Source: Sphagnum compactum
Lineage: Eukaryota; Bryophyta; Sphagnopsida; Sphagnales
Assembly (NCBI GenBank): GCA_965153455.1
Contig: OZ234498.1
Location: 18,476,001-18,540,000, forward strand
Direction of reading: 5' to 3'
DNA: 64,000 nucleotides
Part shown: one piece after another, positions 1 to 14,308 of the stretch
Layout of the letters: every line of letters begins with the position of its first letter
Position numbering within the stretch: position 1 is the first letter of the stretch
Made by a program: the position numbers and the translations under genes
Notes under the pieces: generated by a model
Database searches by the model: none
What the model was told of the DNA's origin: nothing
What the model saw: the letters and a program-made list of their open reading frames with translations, nothing else

Positions 1-100
1 GGAAATTGTCATGACTCCCATAGGCTACTGGTGACAGGCTCCAGTAATATTCCAGAGTGGAACTGACAGACTCGAGTGACGAGATTTGGTGGAACATCAA

Positions 101-286
101 TTTATTCTCTTCAGAATGTCCTCTGGAAATATAATAATCATGGTCTGCGTACCAGAATGTCCCGCCGATCAATTATAGACGTAATCCACCGTTTATTCTC
201 CTCAGAATGCCCACTGAAGACATATTAATCATGTTCTGTGTAGCAGAATGTGCCCCTGCTCGGCTGATCATTTTAGACGCAATTAT
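101..286. repeat. Tandem duplication, about 91 bp period, two diverged copies
   Basis: Copy one starts at 101 (tttattctct) and copy two at 192 (tttattctcc). Both then carry a cagaatg block, an aatcatg block, a second cagaatg block and a gatca-ttagacg block in the same order and spacing. The copies differ at many positions, so this is an old duplication. No coding potential is evident. Confidence 0.7.
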
Positions 287-3016
287 CCTTAATTATAAAA
301 GCCTATTATAATTGTCCTCTAGATTTTTCTACCAGAACTGTAATAAAAATCAATCCTAGTTCGAAAAAACATGTTGGGAAAAAAACAAAGGGTTTTTCAA
401 ACTATGTTTTTAAAAAATCAAGGAGTTTTAGATTTTTTTTTTAAAATCAAGGACTTTAAATATATGTTTTTAAATCCTGCAAAACAATTCCTATTTATTT
501 TTATAATTTTTAAAAAAAAATTGATCTGTAGTTTCAAAATTGGAGGTAAATTTGTAAATGGAAATTATAGAAATTTGTAAAGACAAATATTATCAACAGA
601 TCTCTTGGATGCTGAAAAACCAGATCCTGGAATTGGAGGTCTCATTATTGAGATGTCGAAAATAATGATAATAAATTAAATTGAATTTGTAGTCTTATTA
701 TTTATTTATTATTATTATTATATAGTACTTTATAGTAGATACCAAAAGGGAAAAACATTAGCAAATTAAAAATAGTAATGCTAGGTAATCAAGGAACATG
801 TAAACCAATTGGACTTGGAAATTGGCTCTTGTGATACACCATTAGGGTTTATGCAAAACAAACACACCATGTTATTATAAAAGTCAAATTAATGCAACAA
901 AAATTGAAGATTGAATTGATAATTTTTTTAAAGAAATGAATTGAAAATAGATTTTTTTTAAAGCGATAAATTGAAATAGAAAATATCCCATGATTTTGCC
1001 ATACACTTATGTGATATGAATTCAAGTTTCTAGAAATTGTTTGATATGTTGGTATAGTATGAAATGACAATATAAGGGCACGAGAAACTCTTTATACACA
1101 CGAAAAAAGACTTTTTTTTTTTTTTTTGAGGTACTAGATACAATGATGACAAACAAAATGAATCCTATAATTCATAATTTAACTAGCAAAACTACTACCC
1201 CTTGGCCATGGCCAGGTCTATGATTTGGGATTCATCCTTTTGCAATAAGGAAAATGCCTTACCATTTCAAATAATTGTACTTTGTGCCTTGAAATTTGTG
1301 AGTGTTTTTCAACATAAGGTTCATAAAATTGCTTAATACATATTCTCTGCCAACTCATTCAAGGTTAGGGGCCTATGACTGAACATTTCTTTATATCTTC
1401 ATCATATGTGCTTCATTTTGAATGATTTAAACTCTTATTGGAGTGCTACCTCAAGCTCTAGAAATCATCTTCGAAGTCCAAAGGAAAAGGAGTAATGAAA
1501 AAATAACAACAAAAAAAATAAGTTTTCCAACTTACAAAATGTTTTTTTTTTTGGGTCTCTTCTTTGGACCCCTTACCATCATCTTTGGACTCTAATAGGT
1601 TGCAATAGAACAACATACAAGGAATTTTTTGAGTGTTTGGGAACAAGCTTTGGTAGTGTTTGGTGGTTTGTTCTTTTGGAGTTCTTGACCCCTTTTACTT
1701 TGGGGGTTGTAAATTTCTCATTTTTAATATGTTTTCAACGATTGTTAGTGTGTCAAATGCGTCAAGAAGAGGGGTTCAAATTTTGTTTGGACTTTGAAAA
1801 CAATGGAGCCCTACCCTTGGATCCAACATGCCCTAAACATTTAAATGTTTGGTCACCAACCGGCCTACCCTAATAGGCAAATGGAGGATGTGAATCTCAC
1901 ATCAGGGCATATAGTGCATTTTGGACTTCCACTTGAATTAGGTAATTAGGGAGGTATGCAAATTGATGTAACAAATTATGCTTTCAACTTGTTGTTAGAA
2001 AGCACCATGGTTCGAAAATTTTATGTGTTTTAGAGTTACATTTTGTCAAAAATAATTAAATTTTTTTGAAAATGATATCAAACTTATCCTAGAAGGATTA
2101 TCAAACGATATCAAATGTGTACATCAAGAATTAGAAAAACTTTGATTAACAAAAGACAATATTTCAACTACTAAACATCAATTTTCTAAGTGTAGTAGAA
2201 AATCACAAAAAATATAAAATAATTGACACTCAAAATCGAAAAACAAAAAAAAATCAAAACAATTTTTACAAATACATTAAAAAAAAGATGTAATCAATGT
2301 TAAAAGACAAAAACTTTATTCAAACACACAAAAAATATGTGAAAAATATTTAATACAACAATCAAATACTTTTTCATTACAAATCAAAAAAAAAAACATT
2401 TTTTGTTTAAATCAATTCAACACTTTGATAAGAAAATCTAATTTGAATTCGGCTATTATTGTGTTTGCAATGAAAAGAAATTTCTACCTAATGATATATG
2501 AATTAATAATATGTGATACCTCAAATTTTCATTCTGATTTAAAATATATGAAAATTTACTCAAAATGAATCTTAAGTATCATTTTGAAAATGATCTCGAA
2601 TTTATACAAAAGAATTAATAAGTGACACCAAACATGTACAACAAGAATTGGATGGACTTTTGTTAACAAAAGTATTTCAACAATTAAATGTTTATTTTCT
2701 GTATGTATAACTTGTTATGTCTCTTTAAAATATAATAAAGTACCAAAATTTCCCGAGGAGACACTAGTAAAAAAAAGTAGAAAATATGTGAATAAAAATA
2801 TAGAGTGCAATATATTGGTTATTGGGTAAAAAATATAAGTTAATTGGTTTCATAATAGGGTACATTTTACTCAAATAATCATTTTAATTATAATATAAGG
2901 TATGTAATAATCTGAAATAATGGATTATAATTAAAGTATATTTAAAAATTAGATAATAATATGGTGCTAAAAAATAGGTTGGACAATTATCTAATACCCC
3001 CCCTAAAAATGGTCGT
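287..3016. other. AT-rich spacer, no gene recognised
   Basis: This stretch is AT-rich with many homopolymer runs. Only short open frames occur, and none has a recognisable motif. I see nothing supportable here. Confidence 0.6.
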
Positions 3017-5533
3017 TTGACGCATGTAGATCCCAAACTTTACACTAATTGTTCCCCTCAGGCAAAACTTGCATTAGCCAATGGCTTATGGAGTAACATC
3101 ACACCACCAATGTTACCAAAATTAACAATGGTGAAAGACTTTAATTACACATTATTGTTGTTGTACCTATTAGTTAAATTAAGAAATACTAACAAAAGAA
3201 GAATAACAGGCCAACATGCACTCAAAGGAAATATAATAAGTTTTGTACAAAATCCTGAAAGTGCAATAAAACTTTTAAACAGATTGCCACCATCATTAAA
3301 ATCATTAACCAAAACCATTGTAATACATTTTGTTGGAAGTTCATAGCCACCTATAGAACTAATCAAAAATTGCAAACTATCATATGTATGTAAATATATT
3401 GACATCAACAAAAAAAGGTACGATAAAACTAAACATGTCATAGAAACATTAGGTCTAATAAACTTCAATGGCATAGATATGTGTCATGCACTCTAATGTC
3501 GATGCCTACAACTATCATTGTCACCACACTTACAACACATAACATATAAGTACCCTAAATGGTAACCACATCCAAATCACCCCCCTATCTGGGGTTAAGG
3601 TCCCCCTAAGCCAAACAACATTACATAATTACCTATTGGGAATCCACCATGGGTGCACACTATGGTTCCAAGGTAAAATGACCATTAAACCAAGTGCAAT
3701 TGTGAGCCCCATTGTTAGTCATCTAACTATAATCCTTCAAATCCCTAGCCAAATGTGAATCACCATGAAAGAAAACCTTAGGCTAGTTCTACTATGTCAC
3801 CATAAGAACTTAAGTCTATTGGGTGCATTGAGGGCAAAACCATTTGCCAATTAGCACTTCCTCCATTGGTGGCATGAGACATCCCATATGCCAACCTTGA
3901 GAACAATTATCACAATTCAACATGGTGGCTACTCCTAAAAATTGCCCACACAACATACATCGTAGGCCAACAAAAATTACTACCTAGGTCTTTTTTGTCC
4001 TAGTGGTGGTGGATCTTGTCGTTGCTACTGTTTATGCTAACAACGATGGCAAGGAGAAAAGATCCTTGTTCTCCCCCTTTATTTATTATATATTATTTAT
4101 TGTTCTTACATGGTACCTAGGCGGCAACAAAGTCCTCCTTTCATTAATTTGCTCCCATTCATTAGCTCAAGAAGCAAACCACGCTTGTCCTCTTAGTTGT
4201 AATTCTTACTCCATAACACCCAAGCCCAAAAACACAATTAACACAAAACAAACCACACATTGCTAGACAAAACTCCCAAGCTAAAAGCTCAACAAAACTT
4301 AATGCAAATAACACAACCAAGATCTAGTTTTGCACCAACACTTAAATCAAACATTTTTTTGGATTTCAAAGATTGAATTCACCTATGGAGAAAACTTGCC
4401 ACCCGACAAAAACATGCAAGAATCCAAGCACACACAAAAGACTTGCAAACAAAATCATAAAACCTACACAAACATTCCAAAGGAAAAACTTGAAAACACA
4501 AGACTTATGTGTATGTCTCAAAATCCCAAAAAAAAGATTTTGATCACACAAAATCCTATTTATCCTAAACACCAAAAGTCTAAAACCATGTTCACATTAA
4601 AACCGGTTCCAAACTTAGTTACCTTAAATTATTCAAAGTAACTCAAATAAAAATTTGTAATAACAATAAAACATCTAACACATAAATCAACATGAACAAA
4701 TGATTAACACATTCCAAAATTTACATCATAATCAATATTTGTCCTATATTCATCATACCACAATGATAAATGAATACAACAAGCCAAATCTAATAGCATG
4801 CATTTTTCCCACCTTCCTTTTCTTTTGGAATTGGTGTCCCCAAAATGAATTACAGATTCATCAAAATTATCACTAAAAACTCATGTGAAACATTCAATGA
4901 ATTTGGACAAAACTCGTTATCAATTTTCAAAATAGATCATTTATTTCCATTTTTTGTATTTAACATAATATGATGTAGACAAATCTACCTTGGAGTTAAA
5001 TTAACAATATCAAAATCATTGAACATGAATGAAAATGAACTCTTGAATGAAATACAAACTATAGATTTCAACAAAATTATTATTAAGTCACAAAACATAC
5101 ATTCCAAAAGTATATATTATGTTTATTACAATATTTAAAATTTTATAGTAAATACATCATGGCCTTTGAAAGTAGTCATGCAACACGAAGAGACTAAATT
5201 TTTAATATGATAAATTTTATGGCAACACCAAATTGTTTTTCATTCTAAATCTCACACAAGCGTTCATCATCATATGTTAGCAATTTGAAGTGGACAAAAC
5301 ATAAATCTTGATTTATTCTATGACAAAAATATGTCAACAAAAAAAAAATGATGCAAATATGTAGCAACAAATCCAAAAGTTCAAAATATATTTGTACACA
5401 CTATTGTCAATGTTATTTTCAAATATATGTTACATATAAAAAAACACCAAAAAATTATTTAACAACAATGTTGGTGTTATCAGTCACACAAAGGCTCATT
5501 ATGGATGTTACGAAATTGTTAAAATATGGCAAC

Positions 5534-5545
5534 TTACATATCCAC
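5534..5545 (+). other. HUH metal-binding motif of the Helitron Rep relic
   Basis: The codons read L-H-I-H inside NLHIHTLLWL, which matches the HUH signature of Helitron Rep (His-hydrophobic-His followed by a hydrophobic strand and Trp). In the family these histidines bind the catalytic metal ion. The element around it is broken, so this is a relic. Confidence 0.75.
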
Positions 5546-6065
5546 ACATTATTATGGCTTAATGGTTTTTCCAAATCCCAACACATTTATACAAACATTG
5601 CATGATGATGGGGATTTTTCCACAAAATATGATTAATTATTTAAATGATATAATTACATGAAACATCAATCATTATAATTCATGTCCAATAATGACAAAT
5701 ATAAACTGCATTGATTACAATCTTAATAACATACATCCTTACACCACAAGGCCACCAGATCCTAAAGGAAAGACCTTTACCAAATTATTCCAAAATGACA
5801 TTCATAAACTAATGAGCATATGCAATTGATATGTATGTAATCCAACATGTTACAAAATAGATGTTGATACTTCAAAAAAAATGGTAGGTATGGATTACCT
5901 CAACCTTATCAATGAAACTCATTTTAACATTGAAATGAAACTTTTACATATAAAAAAAATTGATAAATGGTAAAACAACACAAATCCATATATATTATCG
6001 ACTTCAAAATGCAATCATAATTTGAAATTTTTAGCAATTTCCAACAAGGACAATAAATCTTTGAT

Positions 6066-6092
6066 GATTACATCACATATTACATCACAAAA
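6066..6092 (+). other. Two-tyrosine (Y2) nicking motif of the Helitron Rep relic
   Basis: The frame reads DYITYYITK. It matches the Helitron Y2 motif, in which two tyrosines one helical turn apart attack and hold the DNA ends. The same frame continues into TSHMYFILQSV and CLNTIGGQQEIS, as in family members. Both tyrosines survive although the protein is broken. Confidence 0.75.
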
Positions 6093-8465
6093 ACATATAT
6101 TTACACTTCACATATGTATTTTATTTTGCAAAGTGTAATACAAAAAACTATAACTATAAATGAAAACCCAAATAATAACTACAATTCGATTGACAAAAGT
6201 CAATGTCTCTTCATATGTTGTTTAAATACAATAGGAGGTCAACAAGAAATATCAACCACTAAAACAACTAGTTATTTATTGAATTCACCAATATCACATG
6301 ATCAATCATGATTTCACTTACATACCTTCTTAGTATAGTTTGTCAACATGGGTGAATGAACAAGAAAAAAATCAAAATGTCTAAAATGAAAATGATAATG
6401 ACACAAACAACAATTACAAAACTTTCACAATTGTTAGAAATTTATCAAACAATAATATGTCATACACAATTATAGGGTCAATTACCAGTAGAGACCTATT
6501 CACTTTAATTTTTTATGTCCATATCTAATCGGATGAATAAATCAAAACATATGTTGTCATAGATTTAATAATGAACACCCTCAATACAACACCTGCAACC
6601 TTTACAAATTCAAAGTACCAAAAATTTCCAATTTTGCAAAATTACAGAATACTTTCACAAAAAATGACCCAAAAATTTATTTGATCAATTTGTATTTTAT
6701 TTACATTATGGCATACAATTTTTAAAATCAAATTAGATATCATTATATCTTGGGAACCAACACTAAATAAATGTGTACCCAACATTTATTGATTTGCAAA
6801 AAACATTAAAAAATCAGTATCTTACATGAATCCATTTTGTGAAGATGATATTGAAAATAAACTTCAACAAAACATCCATGACATAAAAAAAAAACAACAA
6901 TATACAAATAAAATTTAGTCTTGAAAAAAAAATTTGAATATCTATTATGTAACACAATTATTAAAACCTATGCAACTGAAATAACAAAACATATAGAAAA
7001 AATGAAAACAAAAAACACAAAATGAAAATATCAATAATCACAATGTGAATTTCATTATCAAACCTTAAGTTTTGATCAAACAACAAAATCAAGATTTGAA
7101 ACTTCCACAAATATTAGACCTTGATGAATCAACACCAAAAATTTCATGTCCATATTGAATATTCAAACATGGCCTATAAAAATGAAATTATAAAACTTGA
7201 ATTATGCCATTTACCATTTAATGACATGTTGAAAATGAAAGTATTGTGGTAGGTTGCAGTTTACTTACCACAATAAACTTAAAATTACAAAAATTAAAAA
7301 TCTAACATTTTACCATTTGGAGCAATCAACATAATGTTCATGGGAGATATTTTATATTTTTTGCCAATCAATGACACACCATTATATTCAACAAACATAC
7401 AATTGAATTTTTACATTCACAAAATTAACACAAAAAAAGTCACAAAACCTTTGGGAAAATTACATTCAACCAAATAGTATTATCTTAATAATGCAGATGA
7501 GACAAAACAAAGACATTCAATATGCTACCTTTTTACAAAACCTTTGAATTGAAAATACTCTAAAATTAAATTTTGACTTATTAAATACTCGTTTTCTATT
7601 TACTTTAAATGTCAACTTATTCGATGATCCATGGAGAAGAATAACCTTCATAGTTTTTCAATTATGTAATCCCATAAACCATTACATGATAGATATCCAT
7701 TCAAAAACATCAAGACAAAAATGTTATATTATTGTTGCAACTAATAGTTACAAAAAAGGTTGAATACATAAAGGTATCAAATAAATTATAAGACAAACAA
7801 TGTCCATAAGTAAAACTCAATGCTTAACACCGTTCCTTAAAATATGTAAAGGAATGAAAGTTGTTATAATAAAAAATAATAATCCTAAACTAAGAATTGT
7901 AAACATAAGCATTGGATACATTGAAAAGAAATCTTTAATAGATTATAAATGGATACAGAAAGACATTGATATAGAAATATGTTACAATGCATCCACCCAT
8001 AAATGTATTAATCAATTTTAATGATTTCATAAAAAATAACATAAAATTACAAAACATAAAACTATAAGGCCTCCCTAAAATGTCATACCAATAATACCCA
8101 TCACATATCATAATCAAACACCTCCAAAACATCCACAATCAATAGATATCAATTGCCTCTTGCCTTAGTTTTTTATTTCACAAATTTCAAAGCACAAGGA
8201 CAAACATTTGACAACGTAACTATAGACCTTTGGCAATCACTTAACAATGTGCATTTAAATATGAGTAACATAACGTAACCTTATCATGTTTATGATCCAT
8301 AGATGGATTCATAATTCTACGAAATATTACCATCCAAGACATGCAAAGCTAATTTCAAAAAATGATCATTAAAGGTGTTGGAACCTATTTCAAAGCATAA
8401 TACAACATCAAAAGCTCAAAATAATTATCCATTGAAGTCCTACAAAGAAAAAAAAACATTTAGTT

Positions 8466-9024
8466 ATGATCAACAATTCAATTAATGACACTATTGACAA
8501 CAATGTCATTGATTACTACCATGAAGAATTTCAATTAACTAAAAACGATGAAAACATTCTTTTCAATCCAAATGAATGGTTGAACAACAAACATTTGGCA
8601 ATCACAATGCAAGTATTGTATGTTCAAAAATTACAATTATTTGGATATCAACAACACACATACATAAATATTATATGAATAAAAACTGTATATGGATACA
8701 TAACCAATTATTGTCTTCAATGTGTTTTCATATACAATAATCATTGGATTTTAGTCCAAATACACGCATCCACACTAAACCTACATTGCACAATATATGA
8801 TTCAAGCACATTGATAATGAAAAAATAACCAAACAACATCATCCAATTACTAATTAACATCATAAATGTAAAATATTTACTATATTCATATGCAAATATC
8901 ATGCAACAACTAGATGGTTCATCTTGTGAACTTTTCACAATAATATATGTAGTCAATATAACATTTGGATTCAACCCAAAACAATTTATTTACAAATGTA
9001 TCACAAATGCAGCTGCATTTTCAT
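8466..9024 (+). pseudogene. Ulp1/C48-like cysteine protease domain directly downstream of the Helitron helicase
   Basis: One frame can be followed from 8466 to 9024 with two stops (8676-8678 and 8824-8826). The N-terminal part reads NPNEWLNNKHLAITMQVLY, like the substrate-binding start of Ulp1 (SUMO-protease) folds. It is followed by NHWIL (putative catalytic His at 8742-8744), TIYDS (putative Asp) and QQLDGSSCELF (oxyanion Gln and nucleophile Cys), ending in ITFGFNPKQ. The spacing matches the C48 His-Asp-Gln-Cys arrangement. The domain follows the helicase tail within about 100-150 bp in the same orientation, so it may have been the C-terminal domain of the Helitron protein. It could instead be a captured fragment or part of another transposon. 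Confidence 0.65.
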
Positions 9025-12000
9025 AACAACAAAAACAATAAAACTAAAATTTCCATTTTCCAAATATTTGCATTTAAACACACTATAAAAATAATGGTTG
9101 ATTGTTGTTGGTATTGCATAGCAACGCGAAGCCCAAATTTTTATTTATTTTTGGCAACCACACAATCCAAAAAACATTTGCCTATTTTTCATTAATTTGA
9201 AAAAAATCTAATCTATATATCACTAGAGGGAAAAATTGCCACTTGCCACTAAAGTTTGGCATTTAGTAATCAATGTAGATGTGGGTCTTAAAAAAAACAA
9301 TTCCACATTTCATGAGTTGAACAACATTTAGAATTCATATTCAATGTTACACATCATTCAAGTTTTTAATATAAACTTTTATTGACCATTAGATGGGATG
9401 AAAATAATTAATCATCAAAAATTGTCAACAAGGATTCATTTCACAATTTATGTGATGTTTAGTGCACAATGCACATGTTTTGAAACTGATTCAACACCCA
9501 CACTTACAAAAAAAAGGATTTACATGGTGTGACTTTTGGAACTAACTAAATATTATATCCCTTAAAAACAGATGAATAGTTATTATTGGTAGGATTTCTG
9601 ATGTTTTATTGGAGGACAACCACAAATTTGATGATTCCTTATTATTCAAAAAATTATGAAAAATAAGGTAGTAAGGCCTTTCATTCTAAAAAATTCCACA
9701 ACTTATCCTCCCAAAGCCTCTTTTCACCTATGAAATTGCCTAAAAGAACAAGGGAAATATAGCCTCCTACCAAAGTTTTTAATTCCCCCTTAGACCCATA
9801 TTGCTACAAACTATCCTTATTCATGAATGATAAAATAAAAGTTTGAAATAATCCTAAAATTTGAATGCATCGGCAACACATCATGTTTTACGAAAAACAA
9901 CTTTCTTTTGGGATTTGCTAACTTTTGAATTCACACCTAACAAAACTTCACAGCCGTCAACATGGCAAGGTGCATGGTTATACACACTTCTATCACATGT
10001 TGTGGCTTTGCAAAACACATGTCATGTTCTAAAAACAAAAAACAACAATTTCTTTTGTGGGGGGATTTGCGACCTCTTGAATTCAAATTATCATAACGAG
10101 GGTTTATTTTTAATAATTAGATTAGGGTAGAACATCTATCCAACCTTGTGTCAAACCACTACACCCTACTACACTAGCCTAAGACTTGTGAAGTTCATTA
10201 AGTCTATTTAGTAACTTGACCATCAAACCTTTATAACATAGATTCATGTTCCCTTACCTTGACCATTAAGTGTTTGACGTGCATATAAAATAATTCCAAC
10301 AAATATGTGTTTGGAATTATGGTAATGTTCAATATCATCGGGAACTATGCGAAATCAATGGAAACAACTAATTGAAAACATGGTCTTCTTATTTCAATGT
10401 GGGGGGGGGAGAGGTGCCATGGCCTTATAAACAACGAGAGTTAGTTATTATATTATTGTGAACATCATTGATAATTTTTGAAAATTGATTTGAAACTATC
10501 AAAAGCAATGATGGACACACAAGTTTGTGAAAGAATGTTAAGGGATTGACCATCATATTCAAATGATAGGCAAATCCAAGAAAGGTGAATCAAGATGGTC
10601 CATGTACAAAGCTGAACAAGTCGAGTGAGTGGAGCGGAGTAGAGCATTTGACCAAAGGGAAGGCACGACTTAGCACACACTATTCATTTCAAAGTCTACC
10701 GTTTGTGTGTTGTTGTTGCCGACCTCTTTTAGTTTGACCTAAACCTACTTGGGTACCATAGTACCTTTTCAAGTTTAGCGACCAATTAAGTTATTTTTCA
10801 ACATGTCGAATTTTGTAGAAATTATCTATTTGAAACCTTCAAATTGAAGGAGATTACAATGGAGGGGCAAAATACAATTTTTGTTGGGAAACTCATGAGT
10901 TTTTTTTTTTTTTTTGGTTGGTTTCAGGCCAATATTTGACAACAATTTTGTCCCTATAATTTGGTGAAACATGATCTATCTCTCCATTTTTGCAAAAAGA
11001 AGCAATAAAAAATGTCGTAAAAAGGTCTCATTTATCTTAAAAATTCAGAGAACTTGACAAAGAAGCTGCCTATTATTTATTGCTGAAATTTCATAAATTA
11101 TTATTATTGCTGCAAAAGTGAAATTTGAAAAATAAAAATAATTATTCACCCCAGTGCCAAACCTGAAAAGGTATTACAGTGAACTTTCTTAGAGTATCTT
11201 ATTCCCACCTTCTCATCCACGCCTCCTATTTAGGCCTCTACTAGTGTTTGCACTACATCTAACATAGAGTGGGGTCAATTGTTTCCTCATCTCAACCCCT
11301 AAACTTGAAAAACTTGCACAATATAAAGTTGGAGATTATTCAAATGCCACCACTTGAGGCAATCAATATTGCCGGCCAGTGGAAAGCAAGTGGTTTTTTT
11401 TTCTTAAACTGACCCTTTTTGAAGATCATTGTATCCTTTGCAAAGTGTTAATTTTTTGGCCCAAAAAGGGAGAAAAATTGGATTTTATTTTTAAATTTAT
11501 TATTATTATTATTTTTTTTGGGGTTTTGTTTTGGTGGATTAGTATAAATTCAACTCATTTTGATATTTTTTTCAAAAAATTCGCCAAATTTTCATATTTA
11601 AAAAGGAAAAAGAAACCTAATCCTTGGCATATGCGTATATATGTACATGTTCCAAACTTAAATTCATACTACTGCACATGTCTGGTAAACAATTAATTAA
11701 TAAATTAAATTTGAATATTCAATTTGGGGATTGAAATATTCTCAAAATTTTCACAACCTTCTTTAATACGTAAAGAAAACTACCCAAGTCCAATTCTACT
11801 TCTGAAATGAATATTCAATTGGACTTACATAGGTAGTTTGTTGTAAGGGAGGTTCTTGTACGAGTTTGTTCTCCTGAGGGAGGGGCACCCCAGGAAATTG
11901 GGGGAGCTCCCCTGGCTTCTTAACTCCCTAGGGTTCTTCTGCTGGGTGAGATCTCTCAAAAAAATACACATAGAAATATAAAGGGAGTTGTTTATGTCTG

Positions 12001-13800
12001 GAGTAAAGAAGGTGAGAGAATAAAACCCTACTTGAAAAAGAATGGGGTGTGCCTTCTTTCTCCAAACTTCAAACTTGCATCCAAATAAACAAAAATACAA
12101 AAGTGAAAAAGAAACACTTTATTTTTATTTTACAAAATAGTAATAAAAACAGAAAACACATAAAAATAAAAAATAAAAAAGATAAAAGTTTTTTAAAAAG
12201 AACTAAAACATGAACCAAACATTGTTGAAATAACACACCTGTGCATTAGGCACGGGGTTCAAACTAGTAGAAATATAAAGGGAGTTGTTTACGTCTGGAG
12301 TAAAGAAGGTAAGAAACTATGCAAGTCCAATTTAAATCGGTAAAAGTCAAATCTGTAGAATTGGAGTAAGAGAGGGGGGTGGGGGATGGAGGTAACTTTT
12401 TTGTTTCCATTTCCTGGCAAACTGCCAGTTGGCACCTTCGGAGCATCTAAAATTGCCAATTGTGCACTCGGCGTACAACTAGTTGGGTACACAGTACAGT
12501 AAACTGGTGAGTTGTAACTGGTGTGGGCCAGAGTGAACCAGCAGTCACCAGTGCACCATGAAGGAAGGAAGGAAGGATGGATGGATGGTGATAAGTGGTC
12601 ACAAACTAATTCTCTGTTGGGCTCCAGTTCGGTCACTAACTGTGATGGTTAGCTCAGTTACTTTTTATAAAAAAATTATTGCTAACTAAAAGCAGTGCAA
12701 ACTAGCGAGGGTAAAAAAACCGCCCATCACTGAACATGTACCTAACATCGAACATTTTTCAAAATTTGTTTTCAATTCTTTAACCAAATTGAGCAATTTT
12801 TGTGTCATTGGACCTGTAAATTGGAGGAGGGTTTACAAATGTTTTTTGAGCATCAGAAGTAAAAGAACAAGACAGAAAACACAGGAAGAGAATGTTTTAT
12901 AGTTTGTTTCAATTTTTTTGAAAAAAATAGCTCTAAACCCCTCTTTGGTTCCAGCCCAATATCTTCTTCATTTTTAGTTCACTTTGAGTGATTTAAAACC
13001 TAATTGGTGCCCCAACTGGTGCTTTACAAACTCCTTTGTTATCATAGGCAAAAATGCAATGATTGAAGATTTTGAACTTGAAATCCTAATCTGTTTTAAA
13101 TCATTGAACACTAAACCCCTTACACAAAACACCCCATATCTTCCTCATTCCTTTATTGAATTGAGAAATTTTTGTGACATTGGAAGTGCTAAATGTATGG
13201 TTACAACTGTTCTTTAAACCTCAAAAAGGAGAGGAACAATGTGTGAGGAATAGATCTCCTTGGAGTTTTTAAATGTTCACTCATCAACCTATCTACCCTC
13301 CTAACAACCACCTTGGGTAAACCAGGGTTACCCTCCATTGGTAACATGGGTACCATGTTAAAAATCCCAAAATCAATTAATGCTATATATTACAATTAAA
13401 CCATGCTAAGACTAAATCAGGGTCTCCAAGTTCAAATCTTACATTTTTTTGGGCTTAATATGGTCACTAAGAGGCCTCACTTAAAAAGGTCAAGGTATGA
13501 ATGCGGGTGCTGGTTCACCCTGCCCACTATTGTATTATTTGGGGGTTAAATTTCATCATTTGGGCAAAGAAATTGGGTTTTTTTTTTCTAGTATAAATTT
13601 GACTATTTTGCCTCTTTTTTCTTACATTTTCCAAAAAAATCAATATCCAAAAAATGAGAAAAAAAAAAAAAAAAAAACACTGCTAACAACTGACAACCCA
13701 CTTCCTCCCTACCTACTAGCAAACCACTTGGTAGGTAGTAAAAATAGGCACTAATTTTCCTACCTATCTACCTAGACATAGGATCTCCTTCTTATTAGAG
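9025..13800. other. Spacer, no gene recognised
   Basis: No open frame here shows a known domain or a coherent exon series. It contains poly-A/T runs, GGAA/GGAT-type simple sequence near 12560-12590, and one short direct repeat listed separately. Its last part presumably includes distal promoter sequence of the downstream SAM synthetase gene. Confidence 0.55.
11971..12310. repeat. Pair of 43-bp direct repeats, 297 bp apart
   Basis: The copies lie at 11971-12013 and 12268-12310. They start tagaaatataaagggag and end gtctggagtaaagaaggt, with one substitution between them. They may be the ends of a small insertion or a local duplication. No TG..CA ends or target-site duplication were identified. 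Confidence 0.6.
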
Positions 13801-14308
13801 AATGTGTTACCAATGTAAAACCAGATAAACTAACTCAGCTGGAGTTCATCCATCCACACAACTGAGTCGTAAAAGGCATCCACTGGATGGATGGTGCAGT
13901 GGTGGGTGCTGGTTCACTCTGGCGTAACTCGATTGCTCTAGAAGGAGCCAGCCACCGGCGATTGCCGGTAACGGTTTTAACAGTTGTCAAAGAAGTTGGT
14001 GGGATGGGGACAACAGGCAGGGCCAAAGAGTGATCTGAATCTAGACCGTCTAATCGACTGGACGCTCCCGATTTCATCTCGCAGGTCTCGGAAACATCGG
14101 CGCCGTTGTGGAACAGGCCCAGGAGAGCTTCTTCTTTCTCTTGTTATATCCTTCCGTTGCTTTCCTTGAATCCCCATCTCCTCTCACTCACTCCTCCTTC
14201 CCTGCCTTCTTAGAACTCCTCGCTCTCTTCAGGCGTCTCCGCGTCCCAGAGGAGGAGCCCCCTCTGTACCGCTCGGAGGATTCTTGAAGTTGTTGCAGAG
14301 GTTTCAAG

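Larger units (their letters stand above)
3017..8370 (+). pseudogene. Decayed Helitron Rep/helicase polyprotein
   Basis: Helitrons are rolling-circle DNA transposons encoding an HUH nuclease fused to a Pif1-like helicase. Pieces appear in the expected order over about 5.3 kb in shifting frames. A DUF6570-like segment lies at 3017-3346 (HALKGNIISFVQNPES, ending in FVGSS). The HUH motif LHIH lies at 5534-5545 in NLHIHTLLWL. A segment near 5745-5830 reads RPPDPKGKTFTKLFQ. The two-tyrosine motif DYITYYITK lies at 6066-6092, followed by CLNTIGGQQEIS. The helicase C-terminus starts at 7800 (LTPFLKICKGMKVVI, SIGYIEKKSL) and continues frame-shifted to about 8360 (DGFIILRNITIQDMQ). Stops and frameshifts are spread throughout, so it cannot make a protein. 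I did not find a clear Walker A in 6.4-7.8 kb, nor the element's termini. Confidence 0.8.
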
